A stretch of DNA of 64,000 bases from Gyrodactylus bullatarudis. Taxonomy: Eukaryota > Platyhelminthes > Monogenea > Gyrodactylidea > Gyrodactylidae. Below the pieces are notes generated by a model. It did no database searches. It was not told the DNA's origin and saw nothing but the letters and a program-made list of their open reading frames with translations. The stretch spans positions 26,932 to 90,931 of the forward strand of contig SSNU01000191.1 in NCBI GenBank assembly GCA_012064415.1, given 5' to 3'. Below are positions 47,701 through 59,700 of this stretch, in pieces. Position 1 is the first letter of the stretch. The number at the start of each line of letters is the position of its first letter. Position numbers and translations under genes: made by a program.

Positions 47701-50700
47701 ACAAGAAAGAGAATAATGGAACTTAAAAGTGTACAGTATACTATTCTTCTTACATTTGCATGAATTTTTATTTCATGATTTTTAGCAAACACACTTGAAA
47801 AATCCTTGGCCACTACCGACGAAGAAAATTTTCAGGGATATTTTTGTTATCCAGGAATCTCTTTTCAATCAATTTAAATTAACTTCTTGAATATACATGT
47901 TGTTAAATAAGGAATTTTAGCTTGACCTCTGACTAATAACACATTTTTCAAATTTCAAGCGTGCTAATTCAACCTTATCACACATGATGTATATTAAAAT
48001 GTACCAAGTAGAGAATTACACCTTGAAACTAAAATAGCCAATCACAGAAGAGGATAATACTAAACCATTCGATTAAAATATCCAATCGAACACTAATAAC
48101 TTATTAGTAATAAGCCTGATTAAATTTAAATAAAAAGAATAGAATAATTAGATAATCACTTGATAAGAAGATAAGATAAATTACAATTATAAAACATTAA
48201 TAGGTGAGATAAAATCTCATTGAAATAATTGAAAAAATATAGGTTTCATTGTAGATTCCTATTAGGAATAGTTCACATTATACAACGAATACTATGTATA
48301 TTCTATATAATAGATCGAATATACAAACTATACTTGTGTATATTTTCAGGGAATTTTCAGTTAAAATAATGAAAATTTAATTCATTCATTACTTTGACTA
48401 AAAGCTCTCGGTTTATCAAGATTAACTAGGGAGTTTTGATATTCCCTAATTTATTACTTTAACTGTAACATATAAACTAAAACTAGTTGTAACTCAATAA
48501 TAATCTTTATTAGCTAACGACAATAGCCATGAATATTTTGAAAAACTATCGATTAGTTTGTACCGTACCGACCTTGGCCAAAGGACGCTTCTCAATGTTC
48601 CCGTGAATACTACATCATGCTCGAATTTCATCTACATTCAAACAGTTCTAGACTATAGCAAGCATTTACCCTTTGCTAACGAAATACACCTCTGCTGGTC
48701 CAATCTGAATACACCAATAAGTGTGACAAATCCTTTGGAGAACATTTCAATTTATGGTAGTAAAAGTGTCAGTTCTAGTCAAATTAAGGCTCTTGAAAAT
48801 GATGATGGTCTAGAGAAGAACCTTTTGTTAGTTGGTCATGCTTTTTGACAATCTCATTGGTTAAAATTTTTTTTCTAATTTAGATTGGCCTTTTGTTTAA
48901 TATTAATATCAGAGAGTGATCCCAACAACTTTGACAAACAGCCCCTTATGAATATACTTTCAAGACTCATCTTGTCTGATGACGTCAACAACTTGCCCAT
49001 ATCCCTTGCCATACATGCCTATTTACGAGATAAATTCCAGGCTGCTCTGGATATCATTAGGGATAAATTGAAAGTATCTCATAGAGATTACTTCAACTAT
49101 CTGACGGTCGCCTTAATCCTTCAGTTCACAAATCAAATCCAAGCTTTCTTCAGCTACGATGAAATCTCCAATAACCTTGATACCACCTTTGACCGAGAAC
49201 ACGAAACCAATAGATGTAAGTCCCCAGAAATGTTCCAGCAATTAGAGCTGTTAATCTTAAATTTGCATTTTTCCAATCAGTAATTTCAAATATTCACAAT
49301 CCAATAAATAAAAAGATCAGGCCCATCAAAAATGAAAATGAGCTTTTGTTCACGGTGCTGAACTTGTCAAACATCTCACCAATGCGAGAAATATTTCAAG
49401 CCAAAAAAAGTTTTGATTTTTTTAAATCTTCACTTTTGAAACCAATTGAAAATCAGGAAGAGACATTGTCCACTCTAGCCAGCAAAATCTCCAAGATTAT
49501 CTCCAATTCAGATGCAATGGCTAGAGTTAAACTAGTCTATTTTGATAAACCACGAGTGCCAAGCGCCTTCACCAAGAATATCCTCCTCTTCTACTCTAAT
49601 TTCAACTATGATCCATTGAAGTTGATATCAGCCCTCCTCTCGTATTCACAAGAATATGAATCCTTACCAGTTCATGCACGAGAATTTCATAGTAAACTAG
49701 TGAGACTTGTTATTTCCCATCTCCCGTTCATATTCAGTCATTGCTTGGATTTCGATCAGAAAATCACGTATATTCTTGCATTCTCAAAATCATTTGACAA
49801 AATATCTGTAAGTTTATTCGACTTGTCATTATGATATTAGAATGAGTTCTAAAATGTTCTCCTTTCAGTCTAAAGAGGGCCAGATTTTTGCCACCAAATT
49901 CCTTATCAGTCTTGCAATAGGCATAGACATGCGCCGTGGATGCTATGAAGCTAGAGTTCTTGAGCCTCTAGAGAATTTTCTACTCAGTACAGTTCATCAA
50001 GGAAACATAAACTCTCAATCCTATAATATGAGTATTCTGAGGTTACTTTCACGAACAAAATCAAACAAAGTCTACGAAGAAATCTTGACCAAGATGAATA
50101 CTTTTTATTTGAGTGATGTCTTGAAATCTGACAAGTGTGAGTTTCTGAATTACTCTAATATCTTTTTTTCCCAGTCTTATACTATTACGAGCATATCAGG
50201 CCGAATAAATAATATTATTTTTTAGAAGTTTTATACTCTTCAGGTTATATTCAAATTAAATCTACTTTTCTAACTCCTATTGAAGATTTCAGATGGAGCA
50301 GAAAAATTTTCCTATTGACCTAAATTATTTTTGAATCTCTTAGAATATTTCTGCTAAAATGTTTTTCGATAACTAAAGGTTTTTTTATTATAATAATAAA
50401 TATATTACGCATACTAATTTCGAAAATGTATTCACAATTAATCTCTTTGGTCATTAAATACACCTGGAAAGGTTATGAAAATTCACAGACCAACGATTTT
50501 CAGACGTTGTATTTAATAACGGTTCTCTCCGAAATCAACACCTCCGAACAACATTAATTTTAGTGAACTTCCAGTTGTTAAAAAACGATCATCTTTTTGG
50601 TTATCTATAAAATTCCTCAGAAAAATCCTTCAAGCCCCGTTGGTTCATATATAGCATAGGTAACTTTATCAAACCATAGTAATTCTGTTAAAAAAACTGG

Positions 50701-53700
50701 AAATAATTTATTGACCACTTTTCTGGAAGAAGAACTAATATTATTTCAAATTAACTGTGACTTTATAAGTTACAAAATTTATTGAAAAATAATAAATATC
50801 ATGCTCAGTTGAGAAAGAAAAATTGTTTAGTTTTACCCAGCTTTGATCTCATTTTGAAGATAATTGAGAACTAAGCATTTTTCCTCTGAAACGATATGTT
50901 TTACTACGACAAAATCAAGATTTTCTAACAAATTTTGCAATATTTCAATTTAAACTAGGATTCATGTTAAAACTGGAGTCATTTTTCCTTTGTTGAGAAA
51001 AATTTCTTGGAAATTAGGAGAATTTTAATGACTTCTGTTTATCAGAAAGTTTTCCTTTTGATTTAGAAGAAGGAGTATTTCTCGGTTAAAAAAAATGACT
51101 ATCAGTATTCGATCAAAGCATGGAACATTGTCAGGGGAGAATAATATTTTGTATTACCCTAATGCTTAGTAAACCTAACATGAATTTTATTTTAGCCAAG
51201 GGAAAATGGATTCTCGATTTCTTGGAGCATTTCAACACGCCAAGAAAAGTGAACTATCAACTTCATTTTATTGGAGAAGAAAAGCTAGCCTACTCTCCCG
51301 GTGTTTACTCAAGGGATCACTCAATTTCCATGAAGGATAAATCCCTCTATAGTCTGGACTACCTCAATGATATCATCATAGTTAATGAAACATTTGAGTT
51401 TGTACAAGCATCAACTGATTTTCAGGAAAAGAAGCATGTCATCAATCCAGACAACCTGTTCAATTTACGTAATACAGCCTTGTTCCAAGTAAGGTCGATC
51501 ATATTTCTAAATTCATCCTTGAATCATCACTGATAATTCCTTCGACTGTGTCCCAATATTTTTAACATTAAAAATTGAAAAATTTAATTCTCCTCCTAAC
51601 CAAGCGAGATGCGCAGATTCAGAATTTCTGTGCCTTACGAGTCGACCATGCTCGTTGTAGCTTTTAGCACTAATCATATCCATAGTATTGATTCCATATA
51701 TAATATGTATTACTTATTAGTAGGGCAGTAAATTTGCGATTTTTAATATTTTGTTTGTTTCCATTTCATTATTGATTTCTAACATTGCTAGTGACCAAGA
51801 TGAATTCGCGATTTTTTCCTTGTTCTTCTACATGCCTAAGTAAACTTTTTCCTTGACTCAGGCATAGTAGTTGAATCATTTTTTTCTTTGGCTATTTACA
51901 CAATCCGCCTATAATCGGATTCACTGAGAGTTGAATGTAATATTTAAAATATGAAATAAATCCTGAACAATAATTGTTTGATAGACTGTAGTGAGTGTGG
52001 AAAGAACTTTTTCAAAAATACCTTTCTAAAAAATTTAAAATTTTCTTTAAAAATATCTCATTTTGAATGCGAATGGATAAGCTTATTGAAATTGAATAAT
52101 AATTTTTTTCTTTGGCTATGTTAAAAGGCGATTCCCGAATTTATTGAGATAAAAGGGCTTTATTTCAGGCATGCTCATCAATCTTTTTATGCCAATATAA
52201 GAACATAATTAAAATAAGGAAAAGTTTTTGATTAGTTAGACTCTCATTGGGTAGGTACATTTTCAAAACCTACAGGAACCTTGCTAGAAAGAAATTATTA
52301 GAATTTTTTTACATCCTTTTAGATTCCATTTACAGTATGAAAGTGAATTTGATATACTTTGATATTCTGTAGGGACCTAATTTGATTTTAAATAATTTTG
52401 ATGAAATCATATATAAACTAGATCTTTATTTGAACAAATTGAGAAAATACTTAAGATTTTCTGGTACACAGGTCAATAAATAATTACAAATATTTGAAAT
52501 ATTTTTGTTCTTAAAAATTGATAAGTCTATCTTGAATCTGATCCGGAGAGAAAGAGAACGTTGAGGAGAATTTAATATCCGTGATTAGATCTTTGGTTGT
52601 ATTGGCCATTAGGTTTTGAAGCGTATTTGGTATAAAGCACTGCTGCATATGAGATCCGTCTGGGCCAAAGTGGATATATATTAGAGAGATTAAGTAATTC
52701 CTTGTAAAAGAGAGGGTAGATGTATTGTATTCTATCCAGTTTTTTGGCTGTGTCTACTGGGAGGTTAGGTAGGATTCCTGAACCATAATCTATCTATTAT
52801 AGGTATGGTAGAACTAGTGAACCTCAAGATTGGGTTTATCACAAATTTACTGGTAAAGTAGCTTTTGCATTTGACTTTCTTGAGGATTTCCTTAGAATGA
52901 ATGTGCGTATTGAGGTTATTGTCAAATAGAAATGTAAAAAAATTTTCAACCTACTTTAAAAACCTACTCAAATGATAATACTATGACTTATTACCATAAT
53001 TTTATAAAAAAGATCATGTATCAAAATGCTTGTCCGTGATAATATTCAAGTTTAAAAATCAGAATTTTTTAAAAATGCCGCTAGATTTCAATGAAATTTT
53101 ACTACTTTTTCACAAAATTTTTGAATATCTTTTTTGCTGATAAAGCTTCAAAGGTTTTTCAATGTTAGGATCATTTCTGTTAAATTTTGTTAATTCAATA
53201 TGCCTACAACAGAATTTAGGGAAAATGGGCAATGCACGACTATGCATAGGATTTCAAACGAATTTTCAGTTATTTTAGATCTCACACATCATTGTTATCA
53301 AAATTATATGTGGAGATTTCATGGAAAACTTTGGTTTAAAAAAAGGTAAAAATTTGATACATCTCTATTGTCAGAAAAGAGAATTCACCCTCTCTCTCTG
53401 ATCTTTACTTTTCTAGGCTTCGATAAAATTTTGTTTCTCTAACTTTCTATTAATTTTTTAAATCTTTTTCCTCAAAGAAAATCCTCAAATGCTACACAGA
53501 GCAATTCAATAAGAAGATCTCCTTAAAGTTCATCAAGACAACCCTAGAATTCTACCAGAGAAATATCACTGATGTCTTCATGGAATGTGATCTAACTCCA
53601 GCTCTTTGGTCTGTCGATAATCGTCTCTACGACTATATAATTTCCCGCTTGGCCCGAGCCATAATCAACGATTGTCAAGAGTCTTATTTCCAACGGTTCT

Positions 53701-56291
53701 GTTCACAACAAAACTCACTTGCCATGTTCTCTCTATTCTGCTTCATCTTTTTCATACAAAGTGAAGCCTACATCCGAAAGTTCAAGAGTGACTTTCCTGA
53801 GTTTCATGCTGTGTATTTTGAAGCTTTTCTCGCCTTACTATCACATGGAATCATTAGTAACATGATTAAAGAGAGCCCAACTATATGTAGCATTTATCAA
53901 AAAATTGCCACTAGAATGTCCGGCTCTAACAATAACTTTTTGATATTATCTTTGGATTCGTTTGAAAAGTTTACAAAAACATCAGGCCTACTTGACGAGG
54001 ACTACAAGTTGATCAGTAAAGCAAATGTTTATCTCATTGGTCTGCTGAATGTTTTGGACTTGAAGAAGAAATTTCTCAACTCAAATTTAACTGAGCCAGG
54101 GTTTTATTGCTTCACGAAACTGTGCCAAAATCTTCTCATCGATGAAATGAACAAGAACAAGACAATTAGTTCATTCCTATCAAAAGAAGAGAACAACCTC
54201 TCACACAATTCCCTCCCCGGCTTCTCCAAGGGTACAGGCTACAGTATCGCTAGTCAAGCAGATGCTAGTTCCCATACGAATACCTCGGATAATATCGCTA
54301 TGGAAATTGAAAAAAGAAACTTGATCTTCACCGTTTCCCTAAAGTGTATCAAATCGGGTGTAGAACAATCGGTCCTATGGAATTCTGGTCTGTCCTCTGA
54401 CATTCTTCTCAAAGAATTTATTACTCCGCTTATGGAAATTATCACTCCTGTCGTATTATCAGAGTCAATTGATGATATGATCCTCAGGAAACGGGTCTAC
54501 TCCCATACACTGGATATAATTCTTGGCTTTACTAGATCCTCGCGTGTATCCTATATTCTCTTCTCACCCCTTGATGATATTCCCACTAATGTGGAAGACT
54601 TTATTGACCAAAAGAATTTGAATAAAACCTTTGCCGATTTTACTGAGGAGAACGAAAAGACTCTAGCTGGAATTCTAGTGAGACTTGAAAAGTTTCTCGA
54701 CACCTTCATCATATCTCTCAAGTAATTTTACATATTTTCTACTATTTTTATTTTATAAAATCTTTTTATTTTCTTAGAAAAATCAACGATAAAAATTGTA
54801 ACAACAACGAATCAGACTGTTTCGATGATAAAACCAGGCCCGTATTGCAGCGGCGTAATTCAATCCGGATAAAAGATTTACGAGCGATACACGACTACAA
54901 GCCACCGAGAAAATTCATAAAACTGGAAACCGATCAGGAATCACTAAAGGAATTTTGCTTCACAAAGGATGACATAAGATTAGTACTCACTGGTCCAAGC
55001 TCAAAGATTGCGAATAAAACAACTAACCAATCAAATGTTGTCAAGAAATTTGAAGATTCCACATTCTCTGTAGTCACCAAAGTTCATCTTCAGGTTAAAA
55101 GTTTGATTGAAAGTCTTGAGACAGCCTATTCTCAAATCATTGATTTTAGCCAAAGTATCGAGGGTAAGGCAGATGATCGCATAATACCCAAGGAAAGGGA
55201 GAAAAAAGATGAAAATGTCCAAATCTTGTACATCAAAGAACTCAAGCCTATCCAATGCGGTACGTTGAATATTTTTGAATCAAAAGTTTAGAGTATTTTT
55301 TGTCCCAATTAAATACATAAGCTTGTGTTTTTTCTATTGTATTTAGTCTATTGTGAATTCCTTGAGGCAATTCCAGATAACAAGGAAACTTTCAAGTCTC
55401 TCATTCATCACAACTTTGCGAGAGAATCCCTTCGCCAAGCCGGTATGAAATTAGAGGAACCTCTGCTAAAGACTAAAAGTAAGAATAAAAAATACAAGTC
55501 ATTAATTTTCTCCTCATGACTTTTCAGTTGAATTCGAGGGATTTGTTAATTCCAAAGTTAGCATACGTCTTGCTAAGGAAATCTCTACCATGACGAAAAA
55601 TTTGCCTCTAGCATGGGAAACCGGAATATTCCTGTGTGTGGATGAAACTAGAAACGATTTGATCAAGGTAACCTGAATTTCATCATGATGATATTTATCA
55701 AGTCTTAATCATTCTTTATTCAAGGCATTAATCACTGGACCAGCCGATACACCCTATGAGAACGGCTGCTTTGAATTCGACATCTTTGCCGACTCAAATT
55801 ATCCACAGAACCCTCCAAAGGTTTTTTTTGTTACAACTGGTGGCTCAACTGTTCGTTTTAATCCCAATCTCTATGAGAATGGAAAAGTATGCTTATCCTT
55901 GTTGAATACTTGGCATTCTATACCAGAGGAAAGATGGCAACCATCCAGTTCAAATTTGATGCAAGTCCTGATTTCAATTCAATCCATGATATTTGTTCCT
56001 GAACCCTATTTTAACGAACCCGGTTACCAAATTCACAGAGGCACTCCATTCGGCGATACTGCTTCAAAAAGTTATAATGAGAGTATAGAACTTGATTGTA
56101 TGAAATGGGCAATACTTAATCAGATCGAGAATCCTCCGAAAGCCTTTACTAATGTGGTCATGAAACATTTCAAGATGAAAAAAATGGATGTAATTGGAGT
56201 AGTAACGAGATGGATAGAAAATTCAACCTCGAGTCATCATAAAAGCACTCTTCAAGGATATCTGAATAGATTTAAAGATCTTATTGAATAA
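35744..56291 (+). CDS. BIRC6: BIRC6/BRUCE giant ubiquitin-conjugating IAP protein, about 3,439 aa, 24 exons
   Basis: Chimeric E2/E3 that ubiquitinates caspases and SMAC and blocks apoptosis. Exons: 35744-37497, 37774-38350, 39167-39415, 39713-39788, 39845-39966, 40041-40842, 40909-41297, 43014-43160, 43196-43363, 43408-43516, 43726-43999, 45843-46001, 46066-46389, 46466-47337, 48514-48826, 48884-49215, 49281-49807, 49869-50136, 51196-51488, 53478-54721, 54778-55259, 55347-55478, 55528-55667, 55725-56291. All phases agree; total 10,320 nt. A beta-propeller-like N-terminus precedes one BIR domain (about 186-251: RVNCFHCGTTLVGWEESDDP, then H-x6-C). The C-terminal UBC has RFNPN in place of HPN and catalytic Cys in NGKVCLSLLNTW (TGC 55890-55892), both as in BIRC6. 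About 1,400 aa shorter than the human protein, mostly in the middle. Confidence 0.93.
38351..39166. other. BIRC6 intron 2, 816 nt
   Basis: No recognisable element or gene; AT-rich sequence between a GTAAGC donor and a TTCTTAG acceptor. Confidence 0.5.
39528..39605. repeat. Short hairpin in BIRC6 intron 3
   Basis: GTTATTAGAAATATTTC at the left and its complement GAAATATTTCTAATAAC at the right, about 40 bp apart. A minimal inverted repeat of unknown origin. Confidence 0.6.
41733..41782 (-). ncRNA. Hammerhead ribozyme motif E (pseudoknot-type), BIRC6 intron 7, antisense
   Basis: Minus strand: GGCAU (41782-41778), GUAAGAGG, CUGAAGA (41769-41763), GUAUGCCU (41762-41755), GAAA (41754-41751). Stem III is AUAA/UUAU; the triplet AUU ends at 41738 (predicted cleavage). 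Stem I is CCUC (41737-41734) with GAGG (41773-41770), a complete change from motif C yet still paired. AUGCC (41760-41756) pairs with GGCAU. About 400 bp downstream of a GIY-YIG fragment on the same strand. Confidence 0.72.
42180..42587 (-). pseudogene. GIY-YIG fragment of a Penelope-like element in BIRC6 intron 7
   Basis: An open 135-codon stretch on the minus strand with EYIGHTTRRLEDRVEEHL and IRDHV...SPSNFYILY, then TTEAFFIKKENPSLCKQKK, matching the C-terminal endonuclease half of PLE proteins. The expected GIY part before YIG is corrupted (no clear IYxxxC) and there is no RT. The codons upstream of the YIG are unlike the family, so the apparent start is not real. Dead, truncated insertion; its 3' region carries ribozyme motif E. 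Confidence 0.75.
44000..45842. repeat. BIRC6 intron 11 with nested repeats and captured exon fragment
   Basis: 1,843-nt intron. It includes a 60-bp copy (44690-44749) of the preceding exon (43781-43840), sense ribozyme motif F (44767-44815), TTTGGCGC-family debris (about 44990-45060) and a fold-back element with arms 45098-45170 and 45538-45640 (TTTGGAGGACTGGTAGAGTT and complement). Confidence 0.7.
44767..44815 (+). ncRNA. Hammerhead ribozyme motif F (pseudoknot-type), sense in BIRC6 intron 11
   Basis: CCAG (44767-44770), GAAUUGAGA, CUGACGA (44780-44786), GAUCUGGC (44787-44794), GAAA (44795-44798). Stem III has three pairs (AUG with UAU, one G-U); the triplet AUC ends at 44808, the predicted cleavage base. 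Stem I is UCU (44809-44811) with AGA (44777-44779). CUGG (44790-44793) pairs with CCAG. Lies in the transcribed strand sense of BIRC6, so it would be present in the pre-mRNA. Confidence 0.7.
47338..48513. mobile_element. BIRC6 intron 14 occupied by a ~1.1-kb TIR element
   Basis: Element about 47367-48472 with inverted repeats of about 185-195 bp (TATGTTACAGTTAAAGTA... / complement), nearly identical over their length, flanked by TA on both sides. No transposase inside, so non-autonomous. It begins only 29 nt after the exon donor (GTGAGA, 47338), and the acceptor (TTATTAG|CT) is 40 nt beyond its right end. Both splice sites are preserved. Superfamily not recognised. Confidence 0.75.
50137..51195. 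other. BIRC6 intron 18, 1,059 nt
   Basis: GTGAGT donor, TTTTAG acceptor; contents not recognised as any repeat or gene. Confidence 0.5.
52145..52193 (-). ncRNA. Mutated hammerhead motif G in BIRC6 intron 19, antisense
   Basis: GGCAU (52193-52189), core UUGAUGA (52181-52175; C3 replaced by U), GCAUGCCU (52174-52167), GAAA (52166-52163). Stem III AUAAA/UUUAU is the strongest of the family, and the AUC triplet ends at 52148; stem I has only two pairs. C3 pairs with G8 in active hammerheads, so this copy is probably inactive. AUGCC still pairs with GGCAU. Confidence 0.6.
52560..52940 (-). pseudogene. Decayed non-LTR (LINE-like) reverse transcriptase tail in BIRC6 intron 19
   Basis: The minus strand encodes, in two frames, LNTHIHSKEILKKVKCKSYF followed by DYGSGILPNLPVDTAKKLDR and IQYIY...LNLSNIYPLWPRRISYAA, to a stop near 52575. 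The order matches the C-terminal part of jockey/CR1-type RTs (...IL-DYGSxIW...KLxRIQ...R). At least one frameshift. Ribozyme motif G lies about 370 bp downstream on the same strand. Confidence 0.5.
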
Positions 56292-56733
56292 AATATTTAT
56301 TTATATTATCAATAGATGCTAAACATTTTCAGCTTAATAAATATTTTGTTAATATTTTCCTAAAGTTTCCTTGAAATCAAGTTGAGTGGTGAGAAAATAG
56401 AGAAATCAGGAACCCGAATTTTGATTACAGTACTATGATAACCAAGATTATTCACTAGATTCAGTTTATTCCTTTTTACTCAGAAGCTTAAGTCGTAATT
56501 TTTAGAACGAAATTTTTAAAAATTTTCACTAAAGAAAACAAAAAAAAATTAGCCGAAATAAAAAGTTTCATTTTTTTGGCGCAATAATCAGTTAAAATAA
56601 TCAAGCTAATACAATGCATTAGTGATTCATCCATTCAAAGATCAGCTCCATTTTTCACTTAACTTACCCAAAATAATCAACCCTGATTCACACACTTAAT
56701 CAAAAGTTATTTTCTCATGTACATAAATTTTGA
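56292..56733. promoter_or_regulatory. Intergenic, BIRC6 to SETD1
   Basis: About 440 bp; AATAAA words near 56335 probably end BIRC6. A TTTTTTGGCGCAATAATCAG fragment (about 56570) recalls the fold-back family. No gene. Confidence 0.4.
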
Positions 56734-59700
56734 ATGAAGGAAAGAGGATCGATTTCGTTTACTGGAGCTAAACTGATTAAGGATCCACAGTTAGATCCAT
56801 TATGCGATAATCCTCTGTATAGAATTGATGGCGTCATTCAAGGAGTTAGTTCAAATTTTATTTTCTTATCTATTTTATTTAATTTCAATTTCTTAGGAAA
56901 ATGTTGCTGATAAGCAGCCTCTTTGTGATCCCCGTCCGTTCAACTTTCGTCATTTATGCAAGCAGACTAATGTTGAGTTAGTTTTGCCCTCCTTCAGAAT
57001 TGATAGAAACTATGTCGGTAAAATTCCCGAAAGAGAAGTCACATTTTCTAATCTAAATGACAATATAAGTAGTAAAATTCTTTGTGATATCTGCAAACCT
57101 TTCGGTGTTGTGGAGGAGGCTAAAATTTACTATCACACAGAGAGTAGAAAGCACTTGGGTATTGGAAAAGTTGTCTTTCAGTCATCAAAAGCTGCCAAGA
57201 ATTGTGCCAATAAGCTTAATCAAACTTCTAAAATGGGTGACGTTATGGAAGTGGTCATGGATACTCTTGGGAAATATAGAAGCAATCTTCTCTATCAGAA
57301 ACATCATTCTAACTTGATTGCCAACAGGAATAATATGACTAGAAAACAACTGGGATCTATTAACACTGCAAATGTTGAAGATGAAGCTCTTTTCCCGCCT
57401 CATGGATTCCAACATGAATTTGGAGCAAGAATGTCTTTTCAGACCAATCCTGGTAAAAATAAAAGTCCAAAATCTTCAAACGATTTTAATTCCAGTACCA
57501 CACAGGAAGAATCACTTGAGCAGAGAATTATCAAAATTCTCACTGGGGAAAAAAATGCAGAAAACTCTGGACAGGAAACCAAGAGGAATAATGATAGAAA
57601 ATTTCGGCAATCTCCCGATTCCATTCAGAATTTATCGCAGGTTTATGGAGATTCTAAGCATCAGCAGAGACCCAATTATCGATCGAATGAACAGTTAAAC
57701 ACCTCTATTCCTCCTCCACCACCACCTGCTCCTAATAGGCATGGTAATATTTCACGAAACTCCCGGGAGGATGTAAAGAAAATTTCCTCGCAGATACCTC
57801 CACCACCACCTCCCTCATTACAATACCCCGCAAAAAAGGTAGTTCCTCCAGAGCCTACCAAGCAAATAGTTGCTGTTGAAAAACAACCTAATGAAGTAAT
57901 GGATGATGTAAAAGAGTTATTCCTAGAACAATTGCACGACGTCATACTCAAGGATGTTAGTCGTAGATATATTGAAGGAAGGGCTTTCAAACTTTTTTAC
58001 TCCTGGTGGGATAAAATGGAAAAAAACCCCCCGCCAGAATCTGGTACTACTGACTCTGTCAATAAGACAAAATTGACCACTCAATTATCGAATCAATCTT
58101 TAATGAATGATAGTATATCCTCTAATACTGCTACAAATTCTAATATTATCAACTGTGAAAATACTTCAGTATACAATGAGGAAAAGACAGATGATCTCAT
58201 GAAAGAAGCAAATATGGCAGCAACTCCATTCAGTAAACTTCTTTCGGTTGGCCTTTTCACAGGCCTTAGAGCAGCATTGCCCAAGATTAAGAGAAAGAAA
58301 AAAGTTGAACTCCCCGACTACGACGATGAGGAAAATCAGCATGAACACTTCAGAAATCGTGAGAGTATTTCCAAAAAGGATAAATACTACAGGAAGAAAA
58401 GCCACAAAAGCTATAATCACCACTCTAAAAAGAGTAGTCACGAGTTCTCCTCCGAGGCCTCTGAAGATGACAATACCAGCCTTGATTCGTTCAATCCAAA
58501 GAAATCCTATCCTAGATTCAAGACAGATCGTACGAACAAGGAATCCTACTCTCCAGATGAATTGAATGAAGAGGATAATTATCACAGATTTTCTGATTCT
58601 TCCAATGATGAAAAGATTAAGAAAAAAATTGGAAAAATGGAAAAGCAAGCGAACAAGGAAAAATCAAAGAACTCCAGACGTCCCAAAGTTTCCACTAGTG
58701 AAGATGATTTCTATCGAGGTGAGCTCTCCAAAATAAATTGCTTTTACAAATTTTTATCTCATGTAAATTTTCATTGCCTTTTAGATGATAATAAAGTAAA
58801 AAAGGAAGAACCAGAAGATGACATGGACGATGAAGTGACCCCGACACGTGATGTCCCCAAATGTCGTTTCAATCAAATATTTGATTCTGATAATGAAGAG
58901 GAAAAGAATCACTCTCCAGATGACTATGAGGATGTTGAAAAGAGAGATGCTAATGAACCAGTTAAAAAATCATCATCTTTTAGATCTGAAGAATCTGAAG
59001 AGGAGATTCTCTTCAACAGCAAAATAAAGACTTCTTCTTTCAACAATAAAGAACTAGATGAAGAGGTAAAGATTGCAAAGAAGAAAAAGACTGTCTCAAT
59101 TAAGGAGAAGACTGAATTGAGGTATATATCGAATGATGACGAAGAAGACTTGACGCCAGACATTTCAGATGATAGTCTAAGTTCTCTCTCAGAAAGTGAC
59201 TCACCTTCATCTAATAGAAATGTCAAGCAAAACTACTCTTGCGAAGGTAAAGCTAAGAAAAACTCCCAACAGCAACCTCAACAACCTCCTAAACGCAGAG
59301 GTCGTCCCCCCAAATCAGAAGCCGAAAAGGTAAATAATCAACGTTTTTTATCAAGTTCTCCAACATCTTTTTCAAATTAACCTACTCCTTTTCAGCTAGT
59401 CAGTGGTCTCAAGATTCGAGGTAGAAAACGTAATAATTCTCTGCTTAGCGGTCAACATGTATACAATCCAAAGACTAATGATTACGAGTTCTTCCCCAAA
59501 GTAAGTTGATTATTCAAAAATATACCGACCTATTAAATATTAGAATTTCTAGCTACTAGTTTTCTTGTCTATGAATAGCCAGGAATAGGAAATTTCACGA
59601 TGAAATGAGCCCATGAATTGTTGAAATAATAATTTTACGAATAACCCACTTTTTCAACCCCTCCGATATTTTGGATCAAGATTAGACGAAGAATTCAACT

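Noticed and set aside
58166..58648. 160-codon minus-strand frame inside SETD1
   Set aside because: Antisense of an acidic, repetitive coding region; such composition leaves the opposite frame open by chance.
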